Shown: positions 45,438 through 54,750, counted from the first letter of the stretch. The stretch is 64,000 nt of DNA from Caballeronia telluris (GCF_001544495.1 NZ_FCNZ02000004.1:1-64000); one strand, 5' to 3'. The notes: generated from the letters alone by a model not told the origin. Numbers and translations are program-made.

Positions 45438-47294
45438 ATGGCATCACGAACGAGCGGCGCCGCCGCGCAGTCGGGCAGGACGCCTGGCGTATCCGTTGCA
45501 GCCTCCCCCACGGTCGCACCGTGCCCTTCGGATTTGAAGATGCGCGCCACAGCGGCGCTCTTCGCGCTCGCGGCGGCCGCGCTTGCCGGCTGCGCGAGCA
45601 CGCCGCCCCCGACCGTCCAGAGCGCGCCAACGACGGCCAACGCGCCGTCCGTCGAGGCGCCCGACGACGCCCGCATCGTCAGCGCGACGGGTGCGGATGC
45701 GGGCATCGCCAATCCCCTGCCCGCGAGTCCGGCGGCGTCGCTTGCCGGCACCGCGGCGCCTTTCGCCACGAAGAACGCGCTCTACACGCCCGTGCCCTTC
45801 GCGAGCGTGCCGGGCTGGGCGACCGACAACGTCGTCGAATCCTGGGAAGCGTTCCGGCGCGGTTGCGCGGTGCTCGGCGGCAAGCCCGGATGGGCGGCGC
45901 CGTGCGCGGCATCGCGCGGCATCGACACGAACGACAGCGCTTTGGTACGCCGCTTTTTCGAAGACAACTTCACGGTCTACCAGATCCGCAATGTCGACAA
46001 GTCGACGCGCGGCGTGCTGACCGGCTATTACGAACCGATCCTCAAGGGCAGTCGTGAACGCCGCGCGCCGTATGTGTATCCGGTCTATGGCGTGCCGAAC
46101 GACATGCTGTTTCTCGATTCGCGCCGTCTTCCGCCCAACGCGCGCGGCACGCCGGTTCCGGCGCGCGTCGAAGGCCGCAACGTGATCCCGCTTACGACCG
46201 TGCCGATGAGCGGCAAGACCTACACGCTCAGGCTCGGCGACAGCACGCCCGACATCCGCGACAAGAAACTGCGGCTGCGCCGCAACGGCAGCGAGATCGT
46301 GCCGTACTACGCGCGCGCGGAGATCGAGCGCGGGCGGCTCAATGCGCCGGTACTCGCCTATGTGGAAGACCCTGCGATGCTCTATTCTATGCAGTTGCAG
46401 GGCGCCGGAAAGATACGCCTGCCTGATGGCTCCATCTTGCGGCTCGCCTATGCGGAACAGAACGGCCTGGCTTTCAATCCGCCCGTCGCCAGCGCGGGAA
46501 GCAAGGGCCGCAAGATCCTGGTGCGGGGCGTCGAGATCGACCTGGAAGAAGGCACCGTGAGCACCCAGAGCACGCAAGACACCGCCAGCGGCCCCGCGCC
46601 CGACGATGCACCGCAGTCGTCGCTCTTGCGCGGCGCGCAGGATACCGGCGAGCCCGATGCCGCTTCGGCCATCGAGAGCGGCAACGCGGACTCCCCGCCC
46701 GACTCGACGCTCCTGCGCGGCTTCAATCTCGCCAAGGGCGCGGGGCCCGCCGTGCATCCGGCACGCGTGAGCAACCCGTCGCCGGCGGCAACCGCGAGCA
46801 CCGCCGCCCGCCCGTCCGCGTTCGTGAGCGCCCCGCCGATCGCCTATACGTTCGCAAGCTCGGACCCCAGCTACGTGTTCTTCCGCACGATCCCCGATTC
46901 GCCGACGGGTCCCATCGGCGCGCTGGGCGTGCCGCTTTCCGCGGGGCGTTCCGCCGCCATCGATCCGCGCACGACGCCGCTCGGCGCGCCGGTCTTCATC
47001 AACGCGAACGAGGGCGCTTCCGGCGCTTCGTCCGTCACGCGCCTCCTGATGGCGCAGGATGCGGGCGGCGCGATTCGCGGCGCCGTGCGCGCCGACTACT
47101 TCTTCGGCACGGGGCCGCAGGCCCAGCAACAGGCGAGCCGGATGAAGCAGCCCACGCAGATGTGGGTCCTGCTGCCGAAGGGACTCAGGATTTCCGCGAA
47201 GGAAACGGCCGTGCGCGTGCGAGGCGGCCCTTCGCTGCCGAGCGCCGATTGCGTCGTGAGCGACCCGGACCTGTGCGTCGACGACACCCCATGA
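45438..47294 (+). CDS. MltA-like membrane-bound lytic transglycosylase with low-complexity insert
   Basis: MltA-type enzymes cut glycan strands of peptidoglycan. The lipobox is LAAAALAGC (Cys52). Family blocks include FTVYQIRNV, GVLTGYYEPILKGS, PVLAYVEDPAMLYSMQLQGAG, SYVFFRTIPDSPTGPIGALG and LLMAQDAGGAIRGAVRADYF, with the likely catalytic Asp in RADYF (about 553). At 618 residues it is far longer than E. coli MltA (365). A Ser/Pro/Ala-rich stretch with two similar LLRG units is inserted before SYVFFR. ATG 45438 has GAGG; ATG 45540 gives a more ordinary lipoprotein signal. It may open the cell wall for T6SS assembly. Confidence 0.8.
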   Translation: MASRTSGAAAQSGRTPGVSVAASPTVAPCPSDLKMRATAALFALAAAALAGCASTPPPTVQSAPTTANAPSVEAPDDARIVSATGADAGIANPLPASPAASLAGTAAPFATKNALYTPVPFASVPGWATDNVVESWEAFRRGCAVLGGKPGWAAPCAASRGIDTNDSALVRRFFEDNFTVYQIRNVDKSTRGVLTGYYEPILKGSRERRAPYVYPVYGVPNDMLFLDSRRLPPNARGTPVPARVEGRNVIPLTTVPMSGKTYTLRLGDSTPDIRDKKLRLRRNGSEIVPYYARAEIERGRLNAPVLAYVEDPAMLYSMQLQGAGKIRLPDGSILRLAYAEQNGLAFNPPVASAGSKGRKILVRGVEIDLEEGTVSTQSTQDTASGPAPDDAPQSSLLRGAQDTGEPDAASAIESGNADSPPDSTLLRGFNLAKGAGPAVHPARVSNPSPAATASTAARPSAFVSAPPIAYTFASSDPSYVFFRTIPDSPTGPIGALGVPLSAGRSAAIDPRTTPLGAPVFINANEGASGASSVTRLLMAQDAGGAIRGAVRADYFFGTGPQAQQQASRMKQPTQMWVLLPKGLRISAKETAVRVRGGPSLPSADCVVSDPDLCVDDTP

Positions 47295-47330
47295 CCCCAT
47301 CGGGCGCCAGTCTCAATCTGAGGAGAGAGC

Positions 47331-48038
47331 ATGAGGTTCCTCGTCGCCGACGACCACGAACTGATCCGTCAGGCCGTCAAGTCGCTGTTGCGCAAGATCG
47401 ATCCCGAAGCGCAGTTCGACGAGGCCGACAACTGGGACACGCTCGCCGCCGCCGCGCGTCCCGAAGCGAATCACGATCTCGCGATCGTCGACCTGCACAT
47501 GTCGGGCATGGCAAGCGCGTCCTCGCTGACGGCGCTGCTCAAGGCCAATCCCGCGTTGCCGCTCGTCGTGCTGTCGGCGGAGGAATCGGTCGACGAGATG
47601 CGCGCGGTGCTGGCCGCGGGCGCGCTCGGCTTCGTGCCCAAGCGCGAGCCGGCCAACGTGATGCTCAAGGCCATCGAACTGGTGCTCTCGGGCGGCGCCT
47701 ACGTGCCGATCGAAGCGCTGAGCCTGATCGGCGCTGCCCCGCCGAACCCGGCGCGTTCCACCGCCGCCGAGCGCGCGCGCCCGCTGACGAGCCTGCCGGC
47801 GGCGTCGCTCGCACCGCATCATCTTCATCTGATGGAGAACCTGTCGCCGCGCCAGCGCCAGATCATGCGGCTCGTGCATAGCGGCTGCACCAACAAGATG
47901 ATCGCGCGCGAGCTGCAAGTGGCCGAAGGCACGGTCAAGGTGCACCTGTCCGTGATCTTTCGCGCGCTCGGCGTCCACAACCGGTCGTCGGCGATTGCGA
48001 TCATCAACGGCTGGCTGCAAGGCGGGCGGCCGCTGTGA
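47331..48038 (+). CDS. LuxR/NarL-type response regulator
   Basis: The 235-residue product has an N-terminal receiver domain (MRFLVADDHELIRQAVKS; phospho-acceptor Asp54 in AIVDLHMSG; Lys in GFVPKREP). It has a C-terminal LuxR-type helix-turn-helix (LSPRQRQIMRLVHSGCTNKMIARELQVAEGTVKVHLSVIFRALGV region, about 165-230). No kinase is in the same operon; the hybrid kinase converging at 48816-50591 is a likely partner. Position right after the ppkA-mltA run suggests a link to T6SS control. Ends by overlap with the glycosyltransferase gene. Confidence 0.85.
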   Translation: MRFLVADDHELIRQAVKSLLRKIDPEAQFDEADNWDTLAAAARPEANHDLAIVDLHMSGMASASSLTALLKANPALPLVVLSAEESVDEMRAVLAAGALGFVPKREPANVMLKAIELVLSGGAYVPIEALSLIGAAPPNPARSTAAERARPLTSLPAASLAPHHLHLMENLSPRQRQIMRLVHSGCTNKMIARELQVAEGTVKVHLSVIFRALGVHNRSSAIAIINGWLQGGRPL

Positions 48039-48790
48039 ACGCGCCCAACGTGCTCATTTGCCTGCCGACCCATCACGACGACGTGCACATCAACTTCGCC
48101 TTCTCGCTGATGGAAACCGCGCGCGCGCTGACCGATGCGAACTGCGGTTTCCAGACCATGCACGTCGGCTCGTCGCATATCATTCGGGCGCGCAACTTCT
48201 TCGCGAGCTATTTCGTCGCGCATCCCGAGTTTTCGCATCTGCTCTTTCTCGACACCGACATGCAGTTTCCACCGCAGGCCGTCATGAAACTGCTCGCGGC
48301 GAACAAATGCGTCGCGGGCGTCGCGTATCCGTACCGGCGTCTCGATCTGGATCAGCGCATCGACGAATCCGACCACGGACTCTCGATGCGCGAGTGGCTC
48401 GAAAAGCATGCCGATTACACGGTGCGGCTGCGAACCTCGGAAGACGGTCGGGCGCACGTGGTGGACGGTTTCGTCGAAGCGGAGCATGTGGGCACCGGCA
48501 TCTTTCTCGCGCGGCGCGATGCGTTCGACGTCGCGAAACCGTTCACGCAACGTTATGAGCCGCCCGAGCAATACCGCGAAGCGCTGCCCGCAGGCGAGTT
48601 CTATGGCTTTTTCGACACCATCGAAGAGCAAGGCCACTATCTTTCCGAAGACCTCTCCTTTTGCCGGCGCGTGCGGCTCGGCGGCGCTGCCGTCTGGGCG
48701 CTCGTGGACCAGACCGTGGTGCATTACGGCGCGTCCGAAGTCGCGGGGCAGTATCTGCGCGCCTTGCGTCTGCGCGGCAACATCGCCTGA
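48035..48790 (+). CDS. glycosyltransferase-like protein (GT-A fold)
   Basis: The 251-residue protein begins with GTG overlapping the regulator's stop codon. It contains NVLICLPTHHDD at the N-terminus, SSHIIRARNFFASYF, and a metal-binding DxD motif (LLFLDTDMQF, Asp73 and Asp75). AGVAYPYRRLDLDQ and HVGTGIFLARRDAF follow, consistent with a GT-A glycosyltransferase. Substrate is unknown. A second, unrelated glycosyltransferase lies 2.8 kb away, so both might modify one surface component. Confidence 0.65.
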   Translation: MNAPNVLICLPTHHDDVHINFAFSLMETARALTDANCGFQTMHVGSSHIIRARNFFASYFVAHPEFSHLLFLDTDMQFPPQAVMKLLAANKCVAGVAYPYRRLDLDQRIDESDHGLSMREWLEKHADYTVRLRTSEDGRAHVVDGFVEAEHVGTGIFLARRDAFDVAKPFTQRYEPPEQYREALPAGEFYGFFDTIEEQGHYLSEDLSFCRRVRLGGAAVWALVDQTVVHYGASEVAGQYLRALRLRGNIA

Positions 48791-48815
48791 CGCGACGACC
48801 GCCGCCGCGTGCGGT

Positions 48816-50591
48816 TCAGGCGGCTTCGTCCTGTCCGTGAGGCTGAAGCAGTGAGTCGAGCGTGCGGCGCAGGCGCGCCGGCGTCACCGGCTTGCGCAGC
48901 ACCGGCACGCCCTCCGCCGCGAGCGCCATCAGTTCGGGCGATAGCATGTCGCCGGTGATCATCACGCTCGCGAAGCCGTTATGTCCGCGCCGCCGCAACG
49001 CTTCGCGCACTTCCTTCAGTGCCTCGACGCCCGTCTGGTGACGGTCGATCTGGTAGTCGCACAGCACGGCATCGGGAACGAAGCCCTCTGAAATCGCCCG
49101 CACTGCGGCGAGTTCGTCGCGGCAACCGCGCACGATGCAACCCCAGCGCGCGAGCAAGGTGCCGAGCGCGTCGAGATTGCCGGGATCGTCGTCGATGCAC
49201 AGCACGTGGCGGCCTTCGATGAACGCGCTCATCGCGAGCGGCGCGGCGAAGCTCGCCGTGACGAGGCCCGCGTCGCCCAATCCGAGCGGCACGCGCATGG
49301 TGGTGCCGCGCCCGAGATCCGAGCGCAGCGACGCTTCTGCGCCCAGTAACCGGGTGAGACGCCGCACCGTCGCAAGACCGAGACCATGACCTTGACGCAC
49401 GGCGTTGTGCGGCATCGGGACCTGGTAGAAGTCTTCGAACACCAGTTCGTGTTCGTGCGCGGCGATGCCGATACCCGAATCGCGAACCTCGATGCGCGAG
49501 CGCGCAAGATCGCTGCCGTGCCGCACGCCGATCCAGATCGAGCCGCGCTCGGTGTAACGCACCGCGTTCGACACGAGGTTGGCAAGCACGCGTTCGAGCA
49601 GCACGGGATCGGTAAACGCGACGCAAGCCGTCGGCGCGACGCGCAACGCCAGCCCTTTCGCGGCGGCGCTCGGCCGGAACTGCCTTTCGATGCGCGTCAG
49701 CAGTTCCGAGACGCGGAAATGCTGCGGCATCACTTGCGTCACGCCGCTTTCAATCCGCGCCAGGTCGAGCACCTGATTGAAAAGCTGATTCAATGCATCG
49801 ACGTTCGAGATAATGTGTTGCGCGGTTTCATCGCGCTCCTGCGTGCTTGCGCCGTGATCGGCCAGCGCGTGAGCGAGCAGTCCGATCGCATGAAGCGGCT
49901 GACGCAGATCGTGACTCGCGGTCGCGAAGAAACGCGTCTTCGCCAGGCTCGCTTCCTCGATCACGGCCTTCTGGCGCGCGATGGTTTCGGCGAGCCGCTG
50001 TTGATCGACGCGGGCCTCGACGATGCCGCGAAAGAAGCCGCGATATTGGGTCGCGAAGCCGTAGATCGCGACCATGAACACCGCGAGCACCACGCCCAGC
50101 GCGAACCCGCCGTCGACCGGCTGCACCAGATATAAAGCCGTCGCGGGCAGGAGCAGCATCGGCACCGCGCTGCACAGGTTGAGCAGGTTCATGCCGTTGG
50201 AGGCATACGCGAGCGCGGCCAGCGCGACGAGCAGCACGATATGCGCGGCAGCAAGCTCGGCGGATTCGCTCTGGAACACGAACCAGATCGACAGACCCGG
50301 CGCGGCATGAAGTACCGCGTTTCTCAGCGCATGCAGACCGATCCATTGACGCGCGCTGAAAAGCAGCGGCCGCCGGCGGCGCCACGCCCATAGACCCATG
50401 GCGAAACAATTCGCAATCCCATAGAAAACCACGCAAAGGGTTACGAGCCAGCCCGCTTGCGGCCGTGTCAGACAGACAGCGCCGAGGAGCGCCAGAGCAC
50501 ACCCGTGGGCGAAAAACGATGCGGGGTCCGCCGCATAGAGCGCGCTGGCGAGATCGTCCGAGACCTCGCATGGCTCAAGATCGCCTTGCAT
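48816..50591 (-). CDS. hybrid sensor histidine kinase/response regulator
   Basis: Residues 1-190 contain about six membrane helices and act as the sensor. A dimerisation/phospho-acceptor domain follows with His near 227 (ATASHDLRQPLHAIGLL). The ATP-binding domain has N-box NLVSNAVRYTE and G-boxes RDSGIGIAA and GHGLGLATVRRL. A C-terminal receiver domain has HVLCIDDDPGN, phospho-acceptor Asp in VLCDYQIDR (about 512) and LRKPVTP. It converges on the LuxR regulator operon with only 25 bases between, and is a likely partner for it. Confidence 0.88.
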   Translation of the reverse strand: MQGDLEPCEVSDDLASALYAADPASFFAHGCALALLGAVCLTRPQAGWLVTLCVVFYGIANCFAMGLWAWRRRRPLLFSARQWIGLHALRNAVLHAAPGLSIWFVFQSESAELAAAHIVLLVALAALAYASNGMNLLNLCSAVPMLLLPATALYLVQPVDGGFALGVVLAVFMVAIYGFATQYRGFFRGIVEARVDQQRLAETIARQKAVIEEASLAKTRFFATASHDLRQPLHAIGLLAHALADHGASTQERDETAQHIISNVDALNQLFNQVLDLARIESGVTQVMPQHFRVSELLTRIERQFRPSAAAKGLALRVAPTACVAFTDPVLLERVLANLVSNAVRYTERGSIWIGVRHGSDLARSRIEVRDSGIGIAAHEHELVFEDFYQVPMPHNAVRQGHGLGLATVRRLTRLLGAEASLRSDLGRGTTMRVPLGLGDAGLVTASFAAPLAMSAFIEGRHVLCIDDDPGNLDALGTLLARWGCIVRGCRDELAAVRAISEGFVPDAVLCDYQIDRHQTGVEALKEVREALRRRGHNGFASVMITGDMLSPELMALAAEGVPVLRKPVTPARLRRTLDSLLQPHGQDEAA

Positions 50592-50811
50592 TCTGTCATC
50601 CCCTTTATGCGTTGGATATTTCGGGTGACGTCAGGAATTCGGCGGACGGGTTGAACGAGGCGACGGCATGGCCGTGGCGCAATTCGGCTGGTCCCCTGCT
50701 TGACAGGTTTACCCGAAAGTTTAGACGACGGATATCACTAATTCCATATTGGTCGTTCGGTCAGAGAAAACCATACTCATCACGTTGCCACCGCTTTGGG
50801 GGGATTGACAC
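50592..50811. promoter_or_regulatory. Divergent regulatory region, kinase versus sigma-like gene
   Basis: These 220 bases separate two divergent genes. A TTGACA at 50700-50705 could be a -35 element for the rightward gene, but no good -10 is seen 17 bases later. GGGGGGA lies 8 bases before ATG 50812. Confidence 0.35.
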
Positions 50812-51588
50812 ATGGAGACCTTGACGGTGGACGCCGCCTCGCAGACAGGCGCGCCCTCGAATCTCACCGACCTTTGGCGTCGTCGCACGCATCTGTCGCA
50901 CGACGAAATGGTGTCGATCTATAACCTCGTGAAGGGCGCATTGCGCAGCTATCATCCGCCCGAGTTGCAATCGCTACGCGAAGACAAGGAAGAACTGATC
51001 GCGCAGTTCATCTATTCGAAGGTGTTGCGCCTCGAACCGGGACACGGCGAATCGCATGCGAGCGAGCAAAGCGCGCCATCGACCGGCTACGCAGTATGTA
51101 CGTATTTCAGGCGCTTTTTGATCGACTGCCTGCGTAGCGCGAGCTATCAGCGAGACGTGTCGATGGAGCTGGACGGCATCGGCCAACAAGTGGACGAGCG
51201 CGCCCATGTCGTGGACGATCCGGTCGAATCCGTGCTGCTGCAATACGGACTCGACGAAGCGCGCGTGCGGCGACTTGCGCGCGGCTTCATCGGCGGACTG
51301 GACAAATACGAGCAACTGGTTCTGGCGGGCACGCTCGGCTGGTGCTCGGGCGGCAAGGGCGGGCTGTTCGGACTCGCCGCGCAGCACCAGATCCCTTCGT
51401 ATCACTATCGCGCGATGAAGCTCGGCGTCACGCTCAAGAAATCCGCGCGAAGCGAAGATTTCGCAAGCACCAAGATCGGACGCTGGATCGTGAGCACGCT
51501 CGGCATCGAAATCAGCCTAGACAATCAGACCGCCATCCTGCTCATCCTGAACCTGCTTGCAGTCGAATCGAGCCAGAGCATGTCCTGA
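50812..51588 (+). CDS. unrecognised protein, possibly sigma-factor-like
   Basis: The 258-residue protein has no signal peptide or membrane helix. REDKEELIAQFIYSKVL, then YFRRFLIDCLRSASYQRDVS recall sigma-70 region 2 helices. A later KYEQLVLAGTLG segment and AAQHQIPSYHYRAMKLGV look like a region-4 style helix-turn-helix. These similarities are weak and by eye only. A strong ribosome-binding site supports the start. If it is a sigma or DNA-binding factor it would be a candidate regulator of the neighbouring surface/T6SS genes. Confidence 0.45.
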   Translation: METLTVDAASQTGAPSNLTDLWRRRTHLSHDEMVSIYNLVKGALRSYHPPELQSLREDKEELIAQFIYSKVLRLEPGHGESHASEQSAPSTGYAVCTYFRRFLIDCLRSASYQRDVSMELDGIGQQVDERAHVVDDPVESVLLQYGLDEARVRRLARGFIGGLDKYEQLVLAGTLGWCSGGKGGLFGLAAQHQIPSYHYRAMKLGVTLKKSARSEDFASTKIGRWIVSTLGIEISLDNQTAILLILNLLAVESSQSMS

Positions 51589-51612
51589 CGCCGCGTCGTT
51601 CGGTGCAAGCGC

Positions 51613-52443
51613 TTATGCCAGGGCCGCGCGCAGATAGTCGGCGGCCCTGCGCGATTGCATCTCCAGCAGCCCATCGCGCGCAAGCCGCTCGCGTTCCGCA
51701 GACGATTCAACGAGCTGCGCGGCGCGTTCGGGCAATGCATCGTAGTCGGCAAAGGCGATCGCGTGCGCTAGCGGCGCTTCTTCCGCAGGGTCGGCGCAGC
51801 GCTCGCTCAGGACCGCGCAACCGTTCGCCAGCAGATACGAAAGGCGCACCATTTCAAGCACGCCGCCTTCGCGGCCGTGTACGTTGAGCACCAGCTTGCT
51901 CCGGGCGAGAAGCAGATCCCGCGCACGTCCGTAGACCCCGAATGCCGCGACGACATTCACGCCGGCGGCGCGCATCCTGTCGATGATGCGCTGACGTCGC
52001 GGACAAAGCGCGCCAACGAACAGCACGTCGATATCGCGCGTCGCCGCGAACCGGATGCGTGTCAACTCCGGCACGTAACCGATGGGCAGCACGCGCGCCA
52101 CATGCACGCCGAGTCCGGCAAACGCGCGCGCGTTCGCTTCGCTGTAATCCCATACGACATGGCCGCGCAGGATGTGAAGCAGTTCAGGCGTGATCCACGA
52201 CGATCCGGTGTAGACCTGCTCGAGGTTGTAGAGAATCGCGTCGGGCGCGAGCAGCAGCCCGTAATGAGGCAGCAGGTTCGATCCGAGCACGATGTGCCGC
52301 CGCGAACCGAGCCGTCCCTCGCGCGTCATCACACTGTCGAGGCCCAACGCCAGCAGCGCGTGATGAAGCGTCTCGGCCACTTCATGAAATGCGGCGGAAT
52401 GTGGATAGCCGGGCGGAGAGACCACGGTGACGGCGAAGTTCAT
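51613..52443 (-). CDS. glycosyltransferase-like protein (GT-B, group 1 type)
   Basis: ATG 52443 gives 276 residues. The N-terminal half has MNFAVTVVSPPGYPHSAAF and HIVLGSNLLPHYGLL, then WDYSEANARAF. The C-terminal half has DIDVLFVGALCPRRQRIID, ARSKLVLNVHGREGGVLEMVRLSYLLANGCAVLS region and FADYDALPERAAQL, like the donor-binding half of group 1 glycosyltransferases. Substrate unknown. The frame continues upstream to 53211 but without similarity. Confidence 0.65.
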   Translation of the reverse strand: MNFAVTVVSPPGYPHSAAFHEVAETLHHALLALGLDSVMTREGRLGSRRHIVLGSNLLPHYGLLLAPDAILYNLEQVYTGSSWITPELLHILRGHVVWDYSEANARAFAGLGVHVARVLPIGYVPELTRIRFAATRDIDVLFVGALCPRRQRIIDRMRAAGVNVVAAFGVYGRARDLLLARSKLVLNVHGREGGVLEMVRLSYLLANGCAVLSERCADPAEEAPLAHAIAFADYDALPERAAQLVESSAERERLARDGLLEMQSRRAADYLRAALA

Positions 52444-52472
52444 GGGCTCGGTGCACGGAAGTTGGCGAACGG

Positions 52473-53117
52473 CTAGTGCGCTTCGGCGAGAATCTGGCGT
52501 ATCGCCTGCTCGAACGCCTCGACCGGTTGTCCGCCGCTCACGAGATGGCGCTGGTTGAAGATGATTGCAGGAACCGACTGGATTCCCATCGCCTGAATCT
52601 GGCTCTCCCGCTCGCGAACTTCGTCGGCATAGGCGCCGCTTTCGAGCACGGCTTGCGCTTGGGCTGCATCGAGCCCCACCGAGCGCGCGGTCTCGACGAG
52701 GACTTCGCGATTGCTCGGATCTTTGCCTTCGCCGTGATAGGCGCGCAGCAACGCCAGCTTGAGCGGCACTTGTTTGCCTTCGATGCCCGCCCAGTGCAAC
52801 AGGCGATGCGCGTCGAACGTGTTGTAGACATGCGTGCGCGGACCGAACTCGAAGCCGACGCTCGCGCCGCGTGCGCGAATCGCGTGCTGCGTTTCGGCGA
52901 TCTGTTCCGGCGTGCGTCCGTACTTCCTGCCGAGATACTCGGCGATGGCTTCGCCTTCCGGAGGCATCTGCGGATTCAGTTCGAACGGATGCACGACGAT
53001 CTCGGCATCGACCACATCGGACAGGCGTGACAACGCCAACTGGAGCGACGACAGCCCGATGGCACACCACGGACAGGCGATGTCGGAGATAAAGTCGATA
53101 TGAAGCGCTTGAGTCAT
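52473..53117 (-). CDS. DsbA-family oxidoreductase, FrnE-like
   Basis: The 214-residue cytoplasmic protein has a thioredoxin-fold active site CPWC at Cys15-Cys18 (DIACPWCAIGL), a helical insertion (FELNPQMPPEGEAIAEYL, HRLLHWAGIEGKQ) and the cis-Pro loop SVPAIIFNQRHLVSGGQP. This is the FrnE/DsbA-like 2-hydroxychromene-isomerase-related class. It probably reduces or isomerises disulfides. It is followed by the cytochrome b561 gene in the opposite reading order of the same strand. Confidence 0.88.
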   Translation of the reverse strand: MTQALHIDFISDIACPWCAIGLSSLQLALSRLSDVVDAEIVVHPFELNPQMPPEGEAIAEYLGRKYGRTPEQIAETQHAIRARGASVGFEFGPRTHVYNTFDAHRLLHWAGIEGKQVPLKLALLRAYHGEGKDPSNREVLVETARSVGLDAAQAQAVLESGAYADEVRERESQIQAMGIQSVPAIIFNQRHLVSGGQPVEAFEQAIRQILAEAH

Positions 53118-53158
53118 GAAAGTCCTGCAAGAAGGGAAAGTCGGTCAGGCCGGCGCGC

Positions 53159-53692
53159 TCAACGCCACGGCGCCATCGCCTGGAACACGCCGTCGCGCCT
53201 GACCAGCGCATGAAACAGCGCCGCCGCCAGATGCACGACGATCAGCGCGAAGAAACACAGCGCGAGGAAGCGGTGCGCATTCCACAGCAGCGTATGCAGT
53301 TCGTTGCTGTGCGGCAGCAGCGAAGGCAATCGCACGCCGAACACCACCACCGGATAATCCGCCGCCGACAGCATGCCGTACCCCAGCAACGGCAGCGCGA
53401 TCATCAGCGCATAGAACGCGAGATGCGACAGATAGGCCGCCAGCTTCATCGGCGCGGGCATGTCGGCGGGCAGCGGCGGCGCGCCGCGCATGAGCCGCAC
53501 GACCACGCGAATCAGCGCGAGTACGAGTATCGCGACGCCCAGCGGCTTGTGAATGGACACGAGCTTCAGATAGTCGGGCTTGACCGTGGACACCATGCCC
53601 ACGCCGATAAAAAGCATCGACAGGATGCAGACCGCCATGATCCAGTGCAACGCACGTTGAAGCGGCGAGAACCGCGTGTGGATCGGGGTCAT
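53159..53692 (-). CDS. cytochrome b561 family protein
   Basis: The 177-residue protein has four membrane helices, with heme-ligand His residues in ALHWIMAVC, VSIHKPLGVAIL, and later NAHRFLALCFF and VVHLAAALFHALV. It matches bacterial b561 (CybB-type) electron carriers that take electrons from the quinone pool. ATG 53692 overlaps the catalase-like stop by 1 base, so the two proteins probably work together, with b561 feeding electrons to the periplasmic peroxidase. Confidence 0.9.
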   Translation of the reverse strand: MTPIHTRFSPLQRALHWIMAVCILSMLFIGVGMVSTVKPDYLKLVSIHKPLGVAILVLALIRVVVRLMRGAPPLPADMPAPMKLAAYLSHLAFYALMIALPLLGYGMLSAADYPVVVFGVRLPSLLPHSNELHTLLWNAHRFLALCFFALIVVHLAAALFHALVRRDGVFQAMAPWR

Positions 53693-54750
53693 CACTTGGC
53701 TCCTTGCGCCGCGGTGCGTGGATAGTCCTTGTCCTCGGCGGTCCGGCGATTGAACGAAACCGAGTAGGCGGCTGAACGCGCGGCGGGAAACGGGTCGTCG
53801 GAGACGCGCATGCCCGGCGGCAGGATGGTCGGATCGAAGTTGAGATCGCGGCACGGGCCGTCGGGCTCGGCTTCGATGGCTTTCACCACCAGCATGCCCG
53901 CCTCCACGGAGCGCCGATCGTCGCCCCACGCCTTGCTCGGATCGGCGGTCGGATCGCCCGGATTCGCGATCGTGACGACCATCGACCAGCGCTGCGGCGC
54001 GCTGCCGACACGCTGCGTGATGTCCGCACCGAGAAAGTCGGCGCCGCGCTTCTTCAAATCGTCAGCCGACACATTCTCAGGCGTGGCCGCGGGCACGAAC
54101 GACCAGCGCACGGTCTCGTCCTTGCCGTCGGCGTTGGTGAAGACGAAGCTGTTCAGGCTGTTGTAGCGCTCCTCGGCATAAGAAGCTGTCCACGGCGCGC
54201 TGCCCGCCCATTTGCCGAATGCACCGATCTCCGGATGAGCGGCGGCGAAGGTCTTCATCGCGTTCGGATCGTCCTTGTGCGCGAGCGCGCGTTGCAACTC
54301 GAAGAACGCCTGCGGCGTGGCAACGGGAAAGACGGGCGCATCGATCATCGCCGAGCGCCACTCGCTGCCGTCCGGCATGACGATGCGCAGGCTCAGGCCG
54401 CGCACTCGCGCCATCGCGTCCGACGCCTTCGCGTCCGGCGTGGCGAGGTTGAAACGCCCCGTGACCGGATAAGTGCCGGCCGCGAACATGCGCGCTTTGG
54501 ACAATTGCGCGGCCGCGCCGTTGGATTCGAACTCGCCGGTAAAGCAGATGCCCTTCGCGTGATTCCGGCGAAAACCCAGCGCCGGGCCGCCGGGCGGCGC
54601 CAGGCTGTCGACGATCTTCGCGGGCGTGAGTCGACCCGGCGAAAGCCAGCCTGCCGTGTACGCGAAGGCCGCGACCAGCGCGGCCGCGACCACGGCGATG
54701 ACGATCAGGGAACGGACATGCGATGCGGGGGAATCGGGTCTGCCGGCCAT
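53692..54750 (-). CDS. catalase-related peroxidase, membrane-anchored or secreted (SrpA-like)
   Basis: The 352-residue product starts with a signal/anchor helix (about 14-34, LIVIAVVAAALVAAFAYTAGW). It then has the short catalase core: GFRRNHAKGICFTGEF with the distal His (about 64), PVTGRFNLATPD, RVRGLSLRIVMPDG, and DLNFDPTILPPGM near the C-terminus. At this length it is the small, periplasm-facing catalase-like peroxidase class, not a full catalase. It is coupled with cytochrome b561. Confidence 0.87.
   Translation of the reverse strand: MAGRPDSPASHVRSLIVIAVVAAALVAAFAYTAGWLSPGRLTPAKIVDSLAPPGGPALGFRRNHAKGICFTGEFESNGAAAQLSKARMFAAGTYPVTGRFNLATPDAKASDAMARVRGLSLRIVMPDGSEWRSAMIDAPVFPVATPQAFFELQRALAHKDDPNAMKTFAAAHPEIGAFGKWAGSAPWTASYAEERYNSLNSFVFTNADGKDETVRWSFVPAATPENVSADDLKKRGADFLGADITQRVGSAPQRWSMVVTIANPGDPTADPSKAWGDDRRSVEAGMLVVKAIEAEPDGPCRDLNFDPTILPPGMRVSDDPFPAARSAAYSVSFNRRTAEDKDYPRTAAQGAK

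Noticed and set aside
45444-47300. 618-codon open frame antisense to the MltA-like gene
   Set aside because: Exact mirror of the sense gene, no recognisable motif.
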